Assembly: GCA_013822395.1 (NCBI GenBank) | Contig: PNKK01000005.1 | Location: 1-64,000 of the forward strand | Direction of reading: 5' to 3' | Length of the DNA: 64,000 nucleotides | Source: Anaerolinea sp. | GTDB taxonomy: Bacteria > Chloroflexota > Limnocylindria > Limnocylindrales > CSP1-4 | Shown: piece after piece, positions 1-8,293 of the stretch | Position numbering within the stretch: the stretch's first letter is position 1 | How the letters are laid out: each line of letters starts with the position of its first letter | Notes under the pieces: model-generated | What the model saw: the letters and a program-made list of their open reading frames with translations, nothing else | Database searches by the model: none | What the model was told of the DNA's origin: nothing | Program-made: the position numbers and the translations under genes

Positions 1-656
1 GCGGTCGCCGACCGGCTCCGTGACGAGATCCTCGACGGCCGGCTGGCGGCCGGGTCCCGGCTCGTCGAGGCCGAGCTCGCCGAACGGTTCGGGGTCTCTC
101 GCGGCCCCGTTCGCGATGCCCTCCAGGAGTTGGCCCGGGCGGGCTGGCAGTCGATCTGCCCCGTCGCGGCACGTTCGTCAGCAGCCTGACCGAACGCGAC
201 CTCGAGGAGGTCTATGTCATCCGCCGGGCGATCGAGGAGGCCGCGGCGCGACTCACGATCGAGCGGGCCGGCGACGACGACGTGGCCGCGATGTTCGACG
301 CGATCGAGGCAGTCGAGACCGCGTATCGCGGGGACGACCTCGCCGCGGCGTGGGACGCCGACATGGCGTTCCACCGGACCTATTGCCGCCTGTCCGGCAA
401 CGGCCGGCTCCTCGAGCTGTTCGACCAGCTGGCGTCCCAGACGGTGCTGCTCATGCGGACATCGCTCGAGTCGCGCGCGTCGCTGGGCTGGACGCCGCCC
501 GTGGAGCTGCACCGCGGAATCGCCCAGGCCATTGCAGCCCGCGACGTCGACCGTGCGACGGAGGCCGTCGGCGCGCATTTCCAGTACACCCAGGACCGCC
601 TGCGCGTCTCGGAGCCGCCGCGGCTGTCCAGCGTCGCGCCCGAGCCGGGCGGCTAG
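1..656 (+). pseudogene. GntR-family (FCD/FadR-type) regulator, 5' end outside window, frameshifted
   Basis: The left edge reads in frame 1 as a winged-helix GntR DNA-binding domain, including a typical recognition helix (FGVSRGPVRDALQELARAG). Frame 1 then hits a stop at 187-189, while frame 3 continues from about base 150 (VDLPRRGTFVSSL) through an FCD ligand-binding domain to a stop at 654-656. One missing base near 144 (GGC-TGG, where GGC-CTG would restore Gly-Leu) explains the break. The FCD domain keeps the Asp and His (DMAFH) expected for the metal/ligand pocket. FCD regulators usually repress neighbouring catabolic genes when no acidic metabolite is bound, so the flavoprotein and ABC importer downstream are the natural target. 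It may be a sequencing error rather than a true pseudogene. Confidence 0.8.
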
Positions 657-662
657 TGCCCG

Positions 663-3092
663 ATGCGAACCCACGCCCGGGTTGCGATCATCGGCGGCGG
701 CGCCCTGGGGGCGAGCCTGCTGTACCACCTCGCGCTGCGCGGCTGGACCGACACGGTCCTCCTCGAGAAGGATGACCTGACGGCCGGCTCGACCTGGCAT
801 GCCGCCGGCCTGTGCACCCAGTTCAACGCCAGTCTCAACGTCACCCGCCTGCTCATGCGCGGCGTCGAGCTGTTCAGGGAGCTCGACTCGGGCCCCCGCG
901 GTCCGATCGACTTCCGGGAGGTCGGCAGCATCCGGCTCGCCACGGTGCCTGCCCGGATGGACCAGTACCGCGATGCGCGCGGCCTCGCCAGGATCACCGG
1001 CCTGCCGTTCGAGATCATCGGACCGGAGGAGATCGGGCGGCGCGTGCCGCTGCTCTCCCTCGACGGCGTCCTGGGCGGAGCGTGGACGCCGACCGATGGC
1101 TACGTGGACCCCAGCCGCGCAACCCTCGCGATGGCCGACGCGGCGCGCGAGATCGGCGCCGAGGTCGAGCGCCACACGACGGTCACCGGCCTGCGCCAGC
1201 TCGCGTCGGACGAGTGGGACGTCGTGACGGACCGCGGCACCCTCCGCGCCGGGATCGTCGTCAACGCGGCCGGGATCTGGGGCCGCGACGTCGGCCGGCT
1301 CGCCGGCGTGGACCTCCCGATCGTGCCCATGGAGCACCAGTACCTCGTCACCGACGCCCTGGCCGAGCTGGCTGCCGCCCACCCCGAGATGCCGGTCGTC
1401 CGTGACACGGAGGCCTCGTTCTACGTGCGCGAGGAGGGCGGCGGGCTGCTCGTCGGTCCGTACGAGGCCAATCCCAAGCCCTGGGCGGCGACGGGCATCC
1501 CGAGCTCGTTCGGCCGGCAGCTCCTGCCGCCGGACTTCGACCAGGTCGCCGGGGTGCTCGACCTCGCGACCCGCCGCATCCCCGCCCTCGCCCACGTCGG
1601 CATGAAGCAGCTCCTCAACGGCCCGACCAGCTACACGCCGGACGGCAACGCCCTCATGGGCTGGGTCCCCGGCCGGCGGAACCTGTTCGTCCTGTCCGGC
1701 TTCAGCTACGGCATCGTCCAGAGCGGGGGTGCCGGGTTCAATGCCGCCGCGTGGATCGTCGACGGCGAACCGGTCGACAACCTGTGGGAGCTCGACGTCC
1801 GCCGCTTCGGCCCGTATGCCGCCGCCCTGAGCTACGTCGTCCCCCGGGCGCGCGAGACCTACGAACGCGAGTACGCGATCCCCTTCCCGTTCGACGAGCT
1901 GCGCGCTGCCCGGCCCCTGAAGACCGATCCGCTGTACGACCGGCTGGCTGCCGGGGGGGCGGTGTTCGGCGCCCGCAACGGCTGGGAACGGCCGCTGTGG
2001 TTCGTGCCCGACGGCGAACCGCGGGGCGACGATCCCACCTACCGTCGGCCGGCCTGGCTGCCGTACCAGGCCGCCGAATGCCGCGCCATCCGGGAGCGGG
2101 CCGGCCTGCTCGACATGTCGAGCTTCGCCAAGTACGTGGTCCACGGGCCAGGTGCGGCGGCGCTGCTCGACCGGCTGTGCGCCAACCGGCTGCCGACCGT
2201 CGGGCGTGTGGCGCTGACGCAGATGCTCTCGCCGCGGGGTGGGATCGAATCCGACGTGACGATCACGCTGCTCGCGCCGGACCGCTTCTACATCGTCAGC
2301 GCCGCCGCCACCGAGACCCGCGACCTCGATTGGATCGAGCGCCACCTGCCGTCCGACGGCAGCGTGTCCGTGGCGAACGTCACCGGCGCGTGGGGTGTCC
2401 TCATGCTCGCCGGGCCGCGGGCCCGCGACATCCTGGGCAGCCTGACCGACGCGGACCTGTCGACGGCCGCGTTCCCGTTCATGGCCGCTCGTGACATCCT
2501 CGTGGGGCCGGTGCCCGTTCGCGCCCTCCGCGTCACGTACACCGGCGAGCTGGGCTGGGAGCTCCACCATCCCATCGAGTGGTCCCGAGCCCTGTACGGC
2601 CTGCTCCTCGAAGCGGGGTCGGCCGTCGGGCTCGCGGACGTCGGCTACCGGGCCCTCGACTCGCTGCGGCTGGAGAAGGGCTACCGGCAATGGGGCGTCG
2701 ACATCGGGCCCCAGGACACCCCGCTCGAGGCCGGCCTCGAGCGGTTCGTGGCCCTCGACAAGGGTGACTTCATCGGTCGCGAGCCGCTGCTGCGGCAGCG
2801 TGCCGAGGGGATCACCCGCCGCCTGGCGTGCCTCACCATCGACCTCGCCGCCGACGACGACCTGTTCCCGCGCGGTGGCGAGCCCGTGTACACACGCGAC
2901 GGCCTGGCGGGGTACCTGCGCGCGGCGCAGCCCGGCCACGCCGTGGGCCGAACGATCGGCCTTGCCTACCTGCCCGGCGACCAGGCGATTCCGGGCACGG
3001 TCCTCGAGGTCGAGATCCTCGGGGAGCGGCGGACGGCAGCGGTGGTCACGGCGCCGCTGTACGACCGGGAGGGAGGCCGCATGCGCGTGTGA
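663..3092 (+). CDS. FAD-dependent oxidoreductase fused to GcvT-like folate domain (dimethylglycine/sarcosine dehydrogenase type)
   Basis: The 809-aa protein starts with a DAO-fold FAD domain: GGGALG at residues 11-16, then STWHAAGL, whose His46 matches the histidine that binds FAD covalently in the DMGDH/SARDH family. From about residue 430 to the end it matches the glycine-cleavage T-protein fold (aminomethyltransferase, folate-binding), including the YTGELGWELH signature and the C-terminal barrel. Family members oxidatively demethylate N-methylated glycines and pass the one-carbon unit to tetrahydrofolate. Length is normal for the fusion. It begins 6 bases after the regulator and is followed by an ABC importer on the same strand, suggesting uptake plus demethylation of a methylated amine or betaine derivative. 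The exact substrate cannot be read from sequence. Confidence 0.85.
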   Translation: MRTHARVAIIGGGALGASLLYHLALRGWTDTVLLEKDDLTAGSTWHAAGLCTQFNASLNVTRLLMRGVELFRELDSGPRGPIDFREVGSIRLATVPARMDQYRDARGLARITGLPFEIIGPEEIGRRVPLLSLDGVLGGAWTPTDGYVDPSRATLAMADAAREIGAEVERHTTVTGLRQLASDEWDVVTDRGTLRAGIVVNAAGIWGRDVGRLAGVDLPIVPMEHQYLVTDALAELAAAHPEMPVVRDTEASFYVREEGGGLLVGPYEANPKPWAATGIPSSFGRQLLPPDFDQVAGVLDLATRRIPALAHVGMKQLLNGPTSYTPDGNALMGWVPGRRNLFVLSGFSYGIVQSGGAGFNAAAWIVDGEPVDNLWELDVRRFGPYAAALSYVVPRARETYEREYAIPFPFDELRAARPLKTDPLYDRLAAGGAVFGARNGWERPLWFVPDGEPRGDDPTYRRPAWLPYQAAECRAIRERAGLLDMSSFAKYVVHGPGAAALLDRLCANRLPTVGRVALTQMLSPRGGIESDVTITLLAPDRFYIVSAAATETRDLDWIERHLPSDGSVSVANVTGAWGVLMLAGPRARDILGSLTDADLSTAAFPFMAARDILVGPVPVRALRVTYTGELGWELHHPIEWSRALYGLLLEAGSAVGLADVGYRALDSLRLEKGYRQWGVDIGPQDTPLEAGLERFVALDKGDFIGREPLLRQRAEGITRRLACLTIDLAADDDLFPRGGEPVYTRDGLAGYLRAAQPGHAVGRTIGLAYLPGDQAIPGTVLEVEILGERRTAAVVTAPLYDREGGRMRV

Positions 3093-3152
3093 CGGGTTCG
3101 CAGATGTCAGCCTCGGCATCCCCTCAGGCTCCACGACAGAGGAGGAGAGATC

Positions 3153-4481
3153 GTGTTCCGCTTACCAACGGGGTTCCGGCTCGCCGGCCTCGCCGCCGCT
3201 GCGGTGCTCCTGGTGGGAGCCTGCGGCGGGGGCGCGACGACGGCACCTGGCGGCGGCGCGACGACGGCACCTGGCGGCGGCGCGACGCCAGGTGCTTCCA
3301 GCGCAGCGACCGAGACGCTCAAGATCGGGATCGAGGGGCCCTTCACCGGCCCCAACGCCCTCACCGGCGAGGAGATGAAGAACGCCTCGACGATGGCGTT
3401 CGACGCAATCAACTGGACCGTCGGCCCATACAAGATCGAACCCGTGTACATCGACGACCAGTCAGATCCGGCGAAGGGCGCGGCCGCCTACGAGCAGGCC
3501 GCGGTCAGCCAGAAGATCACCGCCGGCATCCTGGGCTGGCACAGCTCGGTCGCCGTCGCCCAGATGGAGGTCACCGCGAAGTACAAGATCCCCCACTTCT
3601 TCGCCATGGGCGCCACGGGGGTCGTGAACGAGAAGTTCAATTCGGATCAGACGAAGTACGGCTACTGGACCTCCAAGGGCTGGCCGGATCCGGCGAAGCT
3701 GAGCATCGCCTACGTGACCAGCCTCAACGACGCGATCGCCGCGGGCACCTGGACCCCGGCCTCGAAGACCGTCGCCGTCTACGGCGAGGACACCGACTGG
3801 GGTCGCTCGTTCGGCGCGGGCATCAAGCAGCAATTCCAGGACACCGGCTGGAGCGTCGTGAGCGAGGACTACTTCCCCACGACTCAGACCGACTTCTCGG
3901 CCCTGGTCGCGCGCTACAAGAGCAACAACGTCCCGGTGATCGCGGGCACGAGCACGATTCCGGCCTCCATCTCCGCCTTCATCAAGGCGGCCGATGACGC
4001 CGGCGTCAAGTCGATGATCGTGGCCGACGGGCTCGGCTGGATCGGCGACTGGTACAAGCTGACCGGCACGTCCTCGAATTACGTCCTCGACCAGATCCCG
4101 GGCTGGACCACCGACAAGGCCAAGAAGTTCGCCGACGACTACAAGGCGAAGTTCAACAAGACACCCAGCCCCTCGGCCGCGGGCCTGTCGTACGACTTCA
4201 CGAGCTTCTTCATCAAGATCATGCAGCAGACGCTGGCGGACTCTGGCTCGATCACGAGCGAGACGCTCTACAAGACCGCCCAGGACAAGCTCTGGACGGG
4301 CCAGCTCACCTATACCGATGGGATCATCATGTCGAACTACGCCTATTCGGCCGACACGATCCCAGATCCCGTCGTCGGGAAGGGTGCGTACATCTTCCCC
4401 GTCCTCCAGTACCAGGGCGGGGTCGGGGCGGTCATCTGGCCACCCGAGTGGAAGACCGGCGACATCAAGGCGAAGCCCTAG
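3153..4481 (+). CDS. livK: Branched-chain-amino-acid-type ABC transporter substrate-binding lipoprotein
   Basis: This 442-aa protein begins at GTG, preceded by a strong GGAGGAG ribosome site. It has a lipoprotein signal (LLVGAC, lipidated Cys24), then a linker containing two perfect 24-bp coding repeats (GGATTAPG twice), then a periplasmic-binding-protein type I (LivK/Leu-Ile-Val) domain starting KIGIEGPFTGPNA. It would capture ligand outside the membrane for the permeases encoded downstream. Gene order K-G-F-H-M and the flavoprotein upstream argue for an amine or amino-acid-like ligand other than leucine. It is followed by a 14-bp perfect hairpin before the ATPase gene, a common way to keep binding protein in excess. 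Confidence 0.88.
   Translation: MFRLPTGFRLAGLAAAAVLLVGACGGGATTAPGGGATTAPGGGATPGASSAATETLKIGIEGPFTGPNALTGEEMKNASTMAFDAINWTVGPYKIEPVYIDDQSDPAKGAAAYEQAAVSQKITAGILGWHSSVAVAQMEVTAKYKIPHFFAMGATGVVNEKFNSDQTKYGYWTSKGWPDPAKLSIAYVTSLNDAIAAGTWTPASKTVAVYGEDTDWGRSFGAGIKQQFQDTGWSVVSEDYFPTTQTDFSALVARYKSNNVPVIAGTSTIPASISAFIKAADDAGVKSMIVADGLGWIGDWYKLTGTSSNYVLDQIPGWTTDKAKKFADDYKAKFNKTPSPSAAGLSYDFTSFFIKIMQQTLADSGSITSETLYKTAQDKLWTGQLTYTDGIIMSNYAYSADTIPDPVVGKGAYIFPVLQYQGGVGAVIWPPEWKTGDIKAKP
3231..3287 (+). repeat. 24-bp coding tandem repeat in the lipoprotein linker
   Basis: Two identical 24-bp units occupy 3231-3254 and 3255-3278, and a third begins at 3279-3287. The unit length is a multiple of three, so the frame is kept, and each unit adds a Gly/Ala/Thr/Pro octapeptide to the linker after the lipidated cysteine. 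Confidence 0.9.
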
Positions 4482-4492
4482 CACCACTGAGC

Positions 4493-4526
4493 TCCGGGGG
4501 ATCGGCTCATTGGCCGATCCCCCGGA
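4493..4526 (+). other. Perfect 14-bp stem hairpin between binding-protein and ATPase genes
   Basis: TCCGGGGGATCGGC (4493-4506) pairs perfectly with 4513-4526 around a 6-base loop. No run of T follows, so it is a poor intrinsic terminator. More likely it protects the 3' end of the binding-protein message or attenuates transcription into the downstream genes. Confidence 0.7.
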
Positions 4527-4544
4527 CAGCCCACCGGGAGTCAC

Positions 4545-5273
4545 ATGGCCATCCTCGAAATCTCCGGGGTCACGAAACGGTTCGGCGGCCTCACCGCCGT
4601 CGACAACGTCACGTTCTCGGTCGAGGCTAACGAGATCTTCGGACTCATCGGGCCCAACGGGGCTGGGAAGACGACGCTCCTGAGCTGCCTTGCCGGCGAT
4701 CTCCGGCCCAATGGCGGCACGGTCCGCTTGGACGGCCGCGACACCACGGGCCTGCCGGCCGATCGGATGTGCCGCCTGGGCGTCGGGCGGACCTTCCAGA
4801 TTCCGCGGCCCTTCCCGCACATGTCCGTCTTCGACAACGTCGTCGTCGCGGCCGCGTTCGGCGATCCGAAGATCCAGCGCGACCAGGTCGCCCGGCGGGC
4901 GCTCGACATGATCGAGTACGTCGAGTTCCCGCGCCCGGTCACGACCCTCGCTTCCCATCTCAACGCCGCTCAGCTCAAGCGCCTCGATCTCGCGCGAGCG
5001 CTCGCAAGCGGTCCGCGACTCCTGCTGCTCGACGAGCTCGCGGCCGGCCTCACGCCCGGTGAGCTGACGAGCATCGCGACGCTGCTCCGCCGGATCCGCG
5101 GCGACGGCGTGACGATCGTGATGGTCGAGCATGTGATGCGGTTGATCATGGAGCTGTGCGACCGGCTGTCGGTCCTCCACTACGGTGAGCTCATCGCCCA
5201 CGGCGACGCCGCGACCGTTGCCCGGGACGACCTGGTGCGCGAGGCGTACCTGGGCCAGAGCTACATCCTCTGA
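4545..5273 (+). CDS. livG: ABC transporter ATP-binding protein (LivG type)
   Basis: This 242-aa ATPase has Walker A GPNGAGKT at residues 36-43, Walker B LLLLDE, and the H-loop region MVEHVM. The signature motif is not LSGGQ but LNAAQLKRL, a variation in the direction seen in some LivG/UrtD-like subunits. It should energise the LivH/LivM permease pair as a heterodimer with the next gene product. Start ATG at 4545 follows the hairpin and a weak GGGAG site. Confidence 0.87.
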   Translation: MAILEISGVTKRFGGLTAVDNVTFSVEANEIFGLIGPNGAGKTTLLSCLAGDLRPNGGTVRLDGRDTTGLPADRMCRLGVGRTFQIPRPFPHMSVFDNVVVAAAFGDPKIQRDQVARRALDMIEYVEFPRPVTTLASHLNAAQLKRLDLARALASGPRLLLLDELAAGLTPGELTSIATLLRRIRGDGVTIVMVEHVMRLIMELCDRLSVLHYGELIAHGDAATVARDDLVREAYLGQSYIL

Positions 5274-5300
5274 CGGTCGGATCCAGTCACGGAGGGACGT

Positions 5301-6005
5301 GTGCTCGAACTGACGAACCTCGAATCGGGCTACGAGCTGTTGCAGGTCCTGTGGGGCGTGTCGCTCCGCGTTGACGAGGGCGAGTTCGTTGCCCTCCTCG
5401 GCCCGAACGGCGCCGGCAAGACGACGACGCTGCGAACGATCGCCGGATTCCTCAGCCCGATCCGGGGCGACGTGACGTTCCAGGGTCGCTCGATCGGAGA
5501 CGCGGCTCCGAGCGCGGTCAGCCGGATGGGGATCGGGTTCGTCTCCGAGACCCTCAACCTCTTCCCCGCGATGACCGTCCACGAGAACCTGCTCGTGGGC
5601 GCCTACGCCGTGAAGGACAAGCGCCAGATCGCGGCGACGAGAGACCTCGTGTTCGAGCTCTTCCCCCGTCTCCACGAACGCCGCGACCAGCTCGCGGGGA
5701 CGCTCAGCGGTGGCGAGCGGAAGATGCTCGCCATCGGGCGCGGCCTGATGCCCTCGCCGTCGCTGCTGCTCGTCGATGAGCCCTCACTGGGCCTCGCGCC
5801 GATGGCGACACTGGCGACGTTCGCAGCGCTCAAGGCCCTGCGCGAGCGGGGCGTCACGATCTTGCTCGTCGAGCAGAACGTCAACACCACGCTCCACCTG
5901 GTCGACCGGGCCTACGTGCTGGAGCAGGGCAGGATCGTCCTCGAGGGAACGGGCACGGAGCTGCTCGGCAACAGCCACGTTCAGGAAGCGTACCTGGGAA
6001 TCTGA
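5301..6005 (+). CDS. livF: ABC transporter ATP-binding protein (LivF type)
   Basis: This 234-aa ATPase starts at GTG after a GGAGGGA ribosome site. It has Walker A GPNGAGKT, a regular signature (LSGGERKML), Walker B LLLVDEPSLGLAP and the C-terminal H-loop (LLVEQNV). Length and motifs are those of LivF. It lies 27 bases after livG, and its TGA directly abuts the GTG of the permease gene, so the genes are one transcription unit. Confidence 0.88.
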   Translation: MLELTNLESGYELLQVLWGVSLRVDEGEFVALLGPNGAGKTTTLRTIAGFLSPIRGDVTFQGRSIGDAAPSAVSRMGIGFVSETLNLFPAMTVHENLLVGAYAVKDKRQIAATRDLVFELFPRLHERRDQLAGTLSGGERKMLAIGRGLMPSPSLLLVDEPSLGLAPMATLATFAALKALRERGVTILLVEQNVNTTLHLVDRAYVLEQGRIVLEGTGTELLGNSHVQEAYLGI

Positions 6006-7052
6006 GTGCATCCGATGACCACCGCGACGAACCTCCGGACCGTCCCCCTCGTCAGGCGCTACCTGACGTTCACGTGGCTCGTGCTCGGCCTGGCGGTCCT
6101 GATCATGATCGTGGCCGCGATCGCCCAGCCGTCGATCGTCGTCGACACGCTCGTCACGGGCGGCATGTGGGCGCTGCTGGCCGGGGGGCTGGCGCTCATC
6201 TTCGGCGTGATGAACATCCCGAACTTCGCCCACGGCGAGCTGTTCCTCATCGGCTCGCTGGTCGGCTTCACCGTCTTCTCGCCGATCCAGGACGCGATCC
6301 TCGAGAACCCCGACGCGGCGCTGCTCAAGGTGGTCGGGCCGTTCCCCGGCATGATCGCCGCGGCGCTGGTCGGCGCCGCCGTCGGGGTCGGCCTGGAGGT
6401 CCTGCTCTTCCGCCCGCTCCGCAAGCGCAGCCGCGACCAGTGGGTCATGAACACGTTCCTGCTCACGGCGGGCGTCTCGGTCCTGCTCGTGAACATGGAC
6501 AGGCTCGTGATCGGCAACGACTTCCGGGGGATCACCCGCTACTGGGACGTGCCACCGATCCGGCTGCTGGACGTGTCGATCTCGGTCGACCGGGCGATGG
6601 TGTTCATCATCGCCCTGATCACGATCGCCCTGTTCTCGCTGTTCCTCCAGCGGACCCGCGTGGGCCGCGCGATGCGGGCGGTCGCCCAGGACGAGGCCGG
6701 GGCACAGATGGCGGGGATCGACCTGAAGCGGATCTTCATGCTGACGATCGGCCTGAGCTCCGGCCTCGCGTCGCTCGCGGGAGCGGCCCTCCTGTTCATG
6801 TTCCCGTCCTATCCGGACGTCGGCCTGCAGCCGCTCTACCTCGCCTGGTACGTCGTCATCCTGGCCGGCCTGGGTAACGTCCAGGGGGCGATCGCCGGCG
6901 CCTTCATCGTGTCGCTGCTCCAGACGCTGACGGTGTTCTACGTCGGGGTCGGCTGGGTCGACGTCCTGCCGACCGGCTTCATCATCCTGATCCTGCTGTT
7001 CAAGCCCTCGGGCCTGTTCGGCAGCGCAGTGAAAGGCATCTGGGAGCAGTAG
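6006..7052 (+). CDS. livH: Branched-chain-type ABC permease (LivH type)
   Basis: This 348-aa inner-membrane permease has about eight hydrophobic segments and the family pattern GLALIFGVMNIPNFAHGELFL near residue 60 and a C-terminal GLGNVQGAIAGA stretch. A GTG start at 6006 directly follows the livF stop; an ATG four codons later is an alternative. Its TAG stop overlaps the next GTG start by one base, so the two permeases are translationally coupled and should form the heterodimeric channel. Confidence 0.87.
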   Translation: MHPMTTATNLRTVPLVRRYLTFTWLVLGLAVLIMIVAAIAQPSIVVDTLVTGGMWALLAGGLALIFGVMNIPNFAHGELFLIGSLVGFTVFSPIQDAILENPDAALLKVVGPFPGMIAAALVGAAVGVGLEVLLFRPLRKRSRDQWVMNTFLLTAGVSVLLVNMDRLVIGNDFRGITRYWDVPPIRLLDVSISVDRAMVFIIALITIALFSLFLQRTRVGRAMRAVAQDEAGAQMAGIDLKRIFMLTIGLSSGLASLAGAALLFMFPSYPDVGLQPLYLAWYVVILAGLGNVQGAIAGAFIVSLLQTLTVFYVGVGWVDVLPTGFIILILLFKPSGLFGSAVKGIWEQ

Positions 7053-8089
7053 TGGCCAACCCGTCCGTCGCCAACGCACCCACGTCGCCGATCGAGGCCG
7101 ACCGAGACGCGACGCGCCGACACCGCGCGGCGTTGCTGCTCGTGCTCGGCATCGCCATCGTCCTGCCCTTCGTGCCGCCGTTCACCGGCCAGGACTACCA
7201 GCGCTGGCTCGTCGGGGCGGCGCTCCTCGCGGCGATGGCGGTGGCCTTCGACTTCACCGCCGGCTACATCAACGTCGTCAACTTCGGCTTCGCGGCCTTC
7301 GTGGGTCTGGGCGGGTACACCTCCGGCCTGCTCGCGGTCGATCTCGGCGTCTCGCCGTGGATCGGAATCTTCGTTGGCGCGGCGCTGGCCGGGTTCGTGG
7401 GCCTGCTCACGGGCATGCTGACGCTCCGGCTCCGGGGCATCTACGCCGCCGTCATGGCCTGGTTCGTCGGTCTGGCCGTGATGGGCCTCGTGCGGAACCT
7501 GCCGGACATCACCCGCGGCTCGCTCGGACTGAACGTCCCGCTCCTGCTCGACACCTCGGACAACCTTCCCTACTACTACGTCATCCTCGGGATGCTGGTC
7601 GTCACCCTGGTCGTCCTCACGGTCGTCATCCGGTCGTACATCGGGCTCGCCTTCCGGGCCATCGGCCAGAACCTCCAGGCAGCCCGCGCCTCGGGCATCA
7701 ATCCCACCCGGTATCTGGTCCTCAACTTCGCGCTGTCATCCGCCTTTGCGGGCTGGCTGGGCGGCTTCTATGCCCACTACTACGGCATCCTCACCCCGGA
7801 CGTGATGCTGACCTCGCGCACCGTGGAGGTCCTGGCCGTCGCCTACATCGGCGGCCGGGGCAGCCTTTGGGGACCGGCCGTCATCGCCTTTCCGCTGTCG
7901 ATCGCCGTCGAGCTGCTGCGGACCCAGTTCGCGAACCTGCCCGGGCTGTACCTGGTGCTGTACGGCCTGCTGCTCATCGTCGTGATGATCTATCGGCCGG
8001 GCGGCGTGGCGGCCGCCGCGCGGAGCGTCGACGAGTGGATCGCCCGGCGACGGCGACCGGAACCGGTCGAGACGCCTCGGGCAACCTGA
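7052..8089 (+). CDS. livM: Branched-chain-type ABC permease (LivM type)
   Basis: This 345-aa permease has a basic N-terminus and about eight to ten membrane spans. It carries the LivM hallmarks GYINVVNFGFAAFVGLGGYT and, near the C-terminus, YIGGRGSLWGPAV. It is the last gene of the importer operon. The next 200 bases hold a remnant on the opposite strand, so transcription probably ends here by convergence. Confidence 0.87.
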   Translation: MANPSVANAPTSPIEADRDATRRHRAALLLVLGIAIVLPFVPPFTGQDYQRWLVGAALLAAMAVAFDFTAGYINVVNFGFAAFVGLGGYTSGLLAVDLGVSPWIGIFVGAALAGFVGLLTGMLTLRLRGIYAAVMAWFVGLAVMGLVRNLPDITRGSLGLNVPLLLDTSDNLPYYYVILGMLVVTLVVLTVVIRSYIGLAFRAIGQNLQAARASGINPTRYLVLNFALSSAFAGWLGGFYAHYYGILTPDVMLTSRTVEVLAVAYIGGRGSLWGPAVIAFPLSIAVELLRTQFANLPGLYLVLYGLLLIVVMIYRPGGVAAAARSVDEWIARRRRPEPVETPRAT

Positions 8090-8112
8090 TCCGAGCGAAC
8101 CGGGTCTCAGGA

Positions 8113-8270
8113 CCAGGTCGTCGGGCGCCGAAGCGCCGCGGGCTGAACGGCCGCAGGGCCTTCGGGTCAGCGCCCTCGAGGATCACGTCGGCGAGCAGCC
8201 CGCGGTCCGGGTCGCGAGCGTCAGGCCGAGCATCGCGTGGCGGTGGCCAACGTACAGGCCTCGGGCGCCA
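8113..8270 (-). pseudogene. C-terminal remnant of a D-amino-acid oxidase/dehydrogenase-type flavoprotein
   Basis: On the minus strand, 8267-8221 reads GLYVGHRHAMLGLTLA. After a frame change, 8219-8120 reads DRGLLADVILEG and ALRPFSPRRF. Together these match the C-terminal end of DadA/glycine-oxidase-like proteins, where a GHGMLGLTLAP motif is followed by a helix and a PFxPxRF tail. The rest of the gene is absent. It lies just past the end of the aldehyde dehydrogenase gene on the same strand, so the two may once have formed an amine-catabolic operon that was cut where the importer operon now stands. Confidence 0.6.
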
Positions 8271-8293
8271 GTCGTTCGGGGACCTTGGGCGAC

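Noticed and set aside
3462..5675. Long minus-strand open frame opposite the importer genes
   Set aside because: Translation is Arg/Asp/Gly-rich with no domain; it is the antisense shadow of livK, livG and livF in high-GC DNA.
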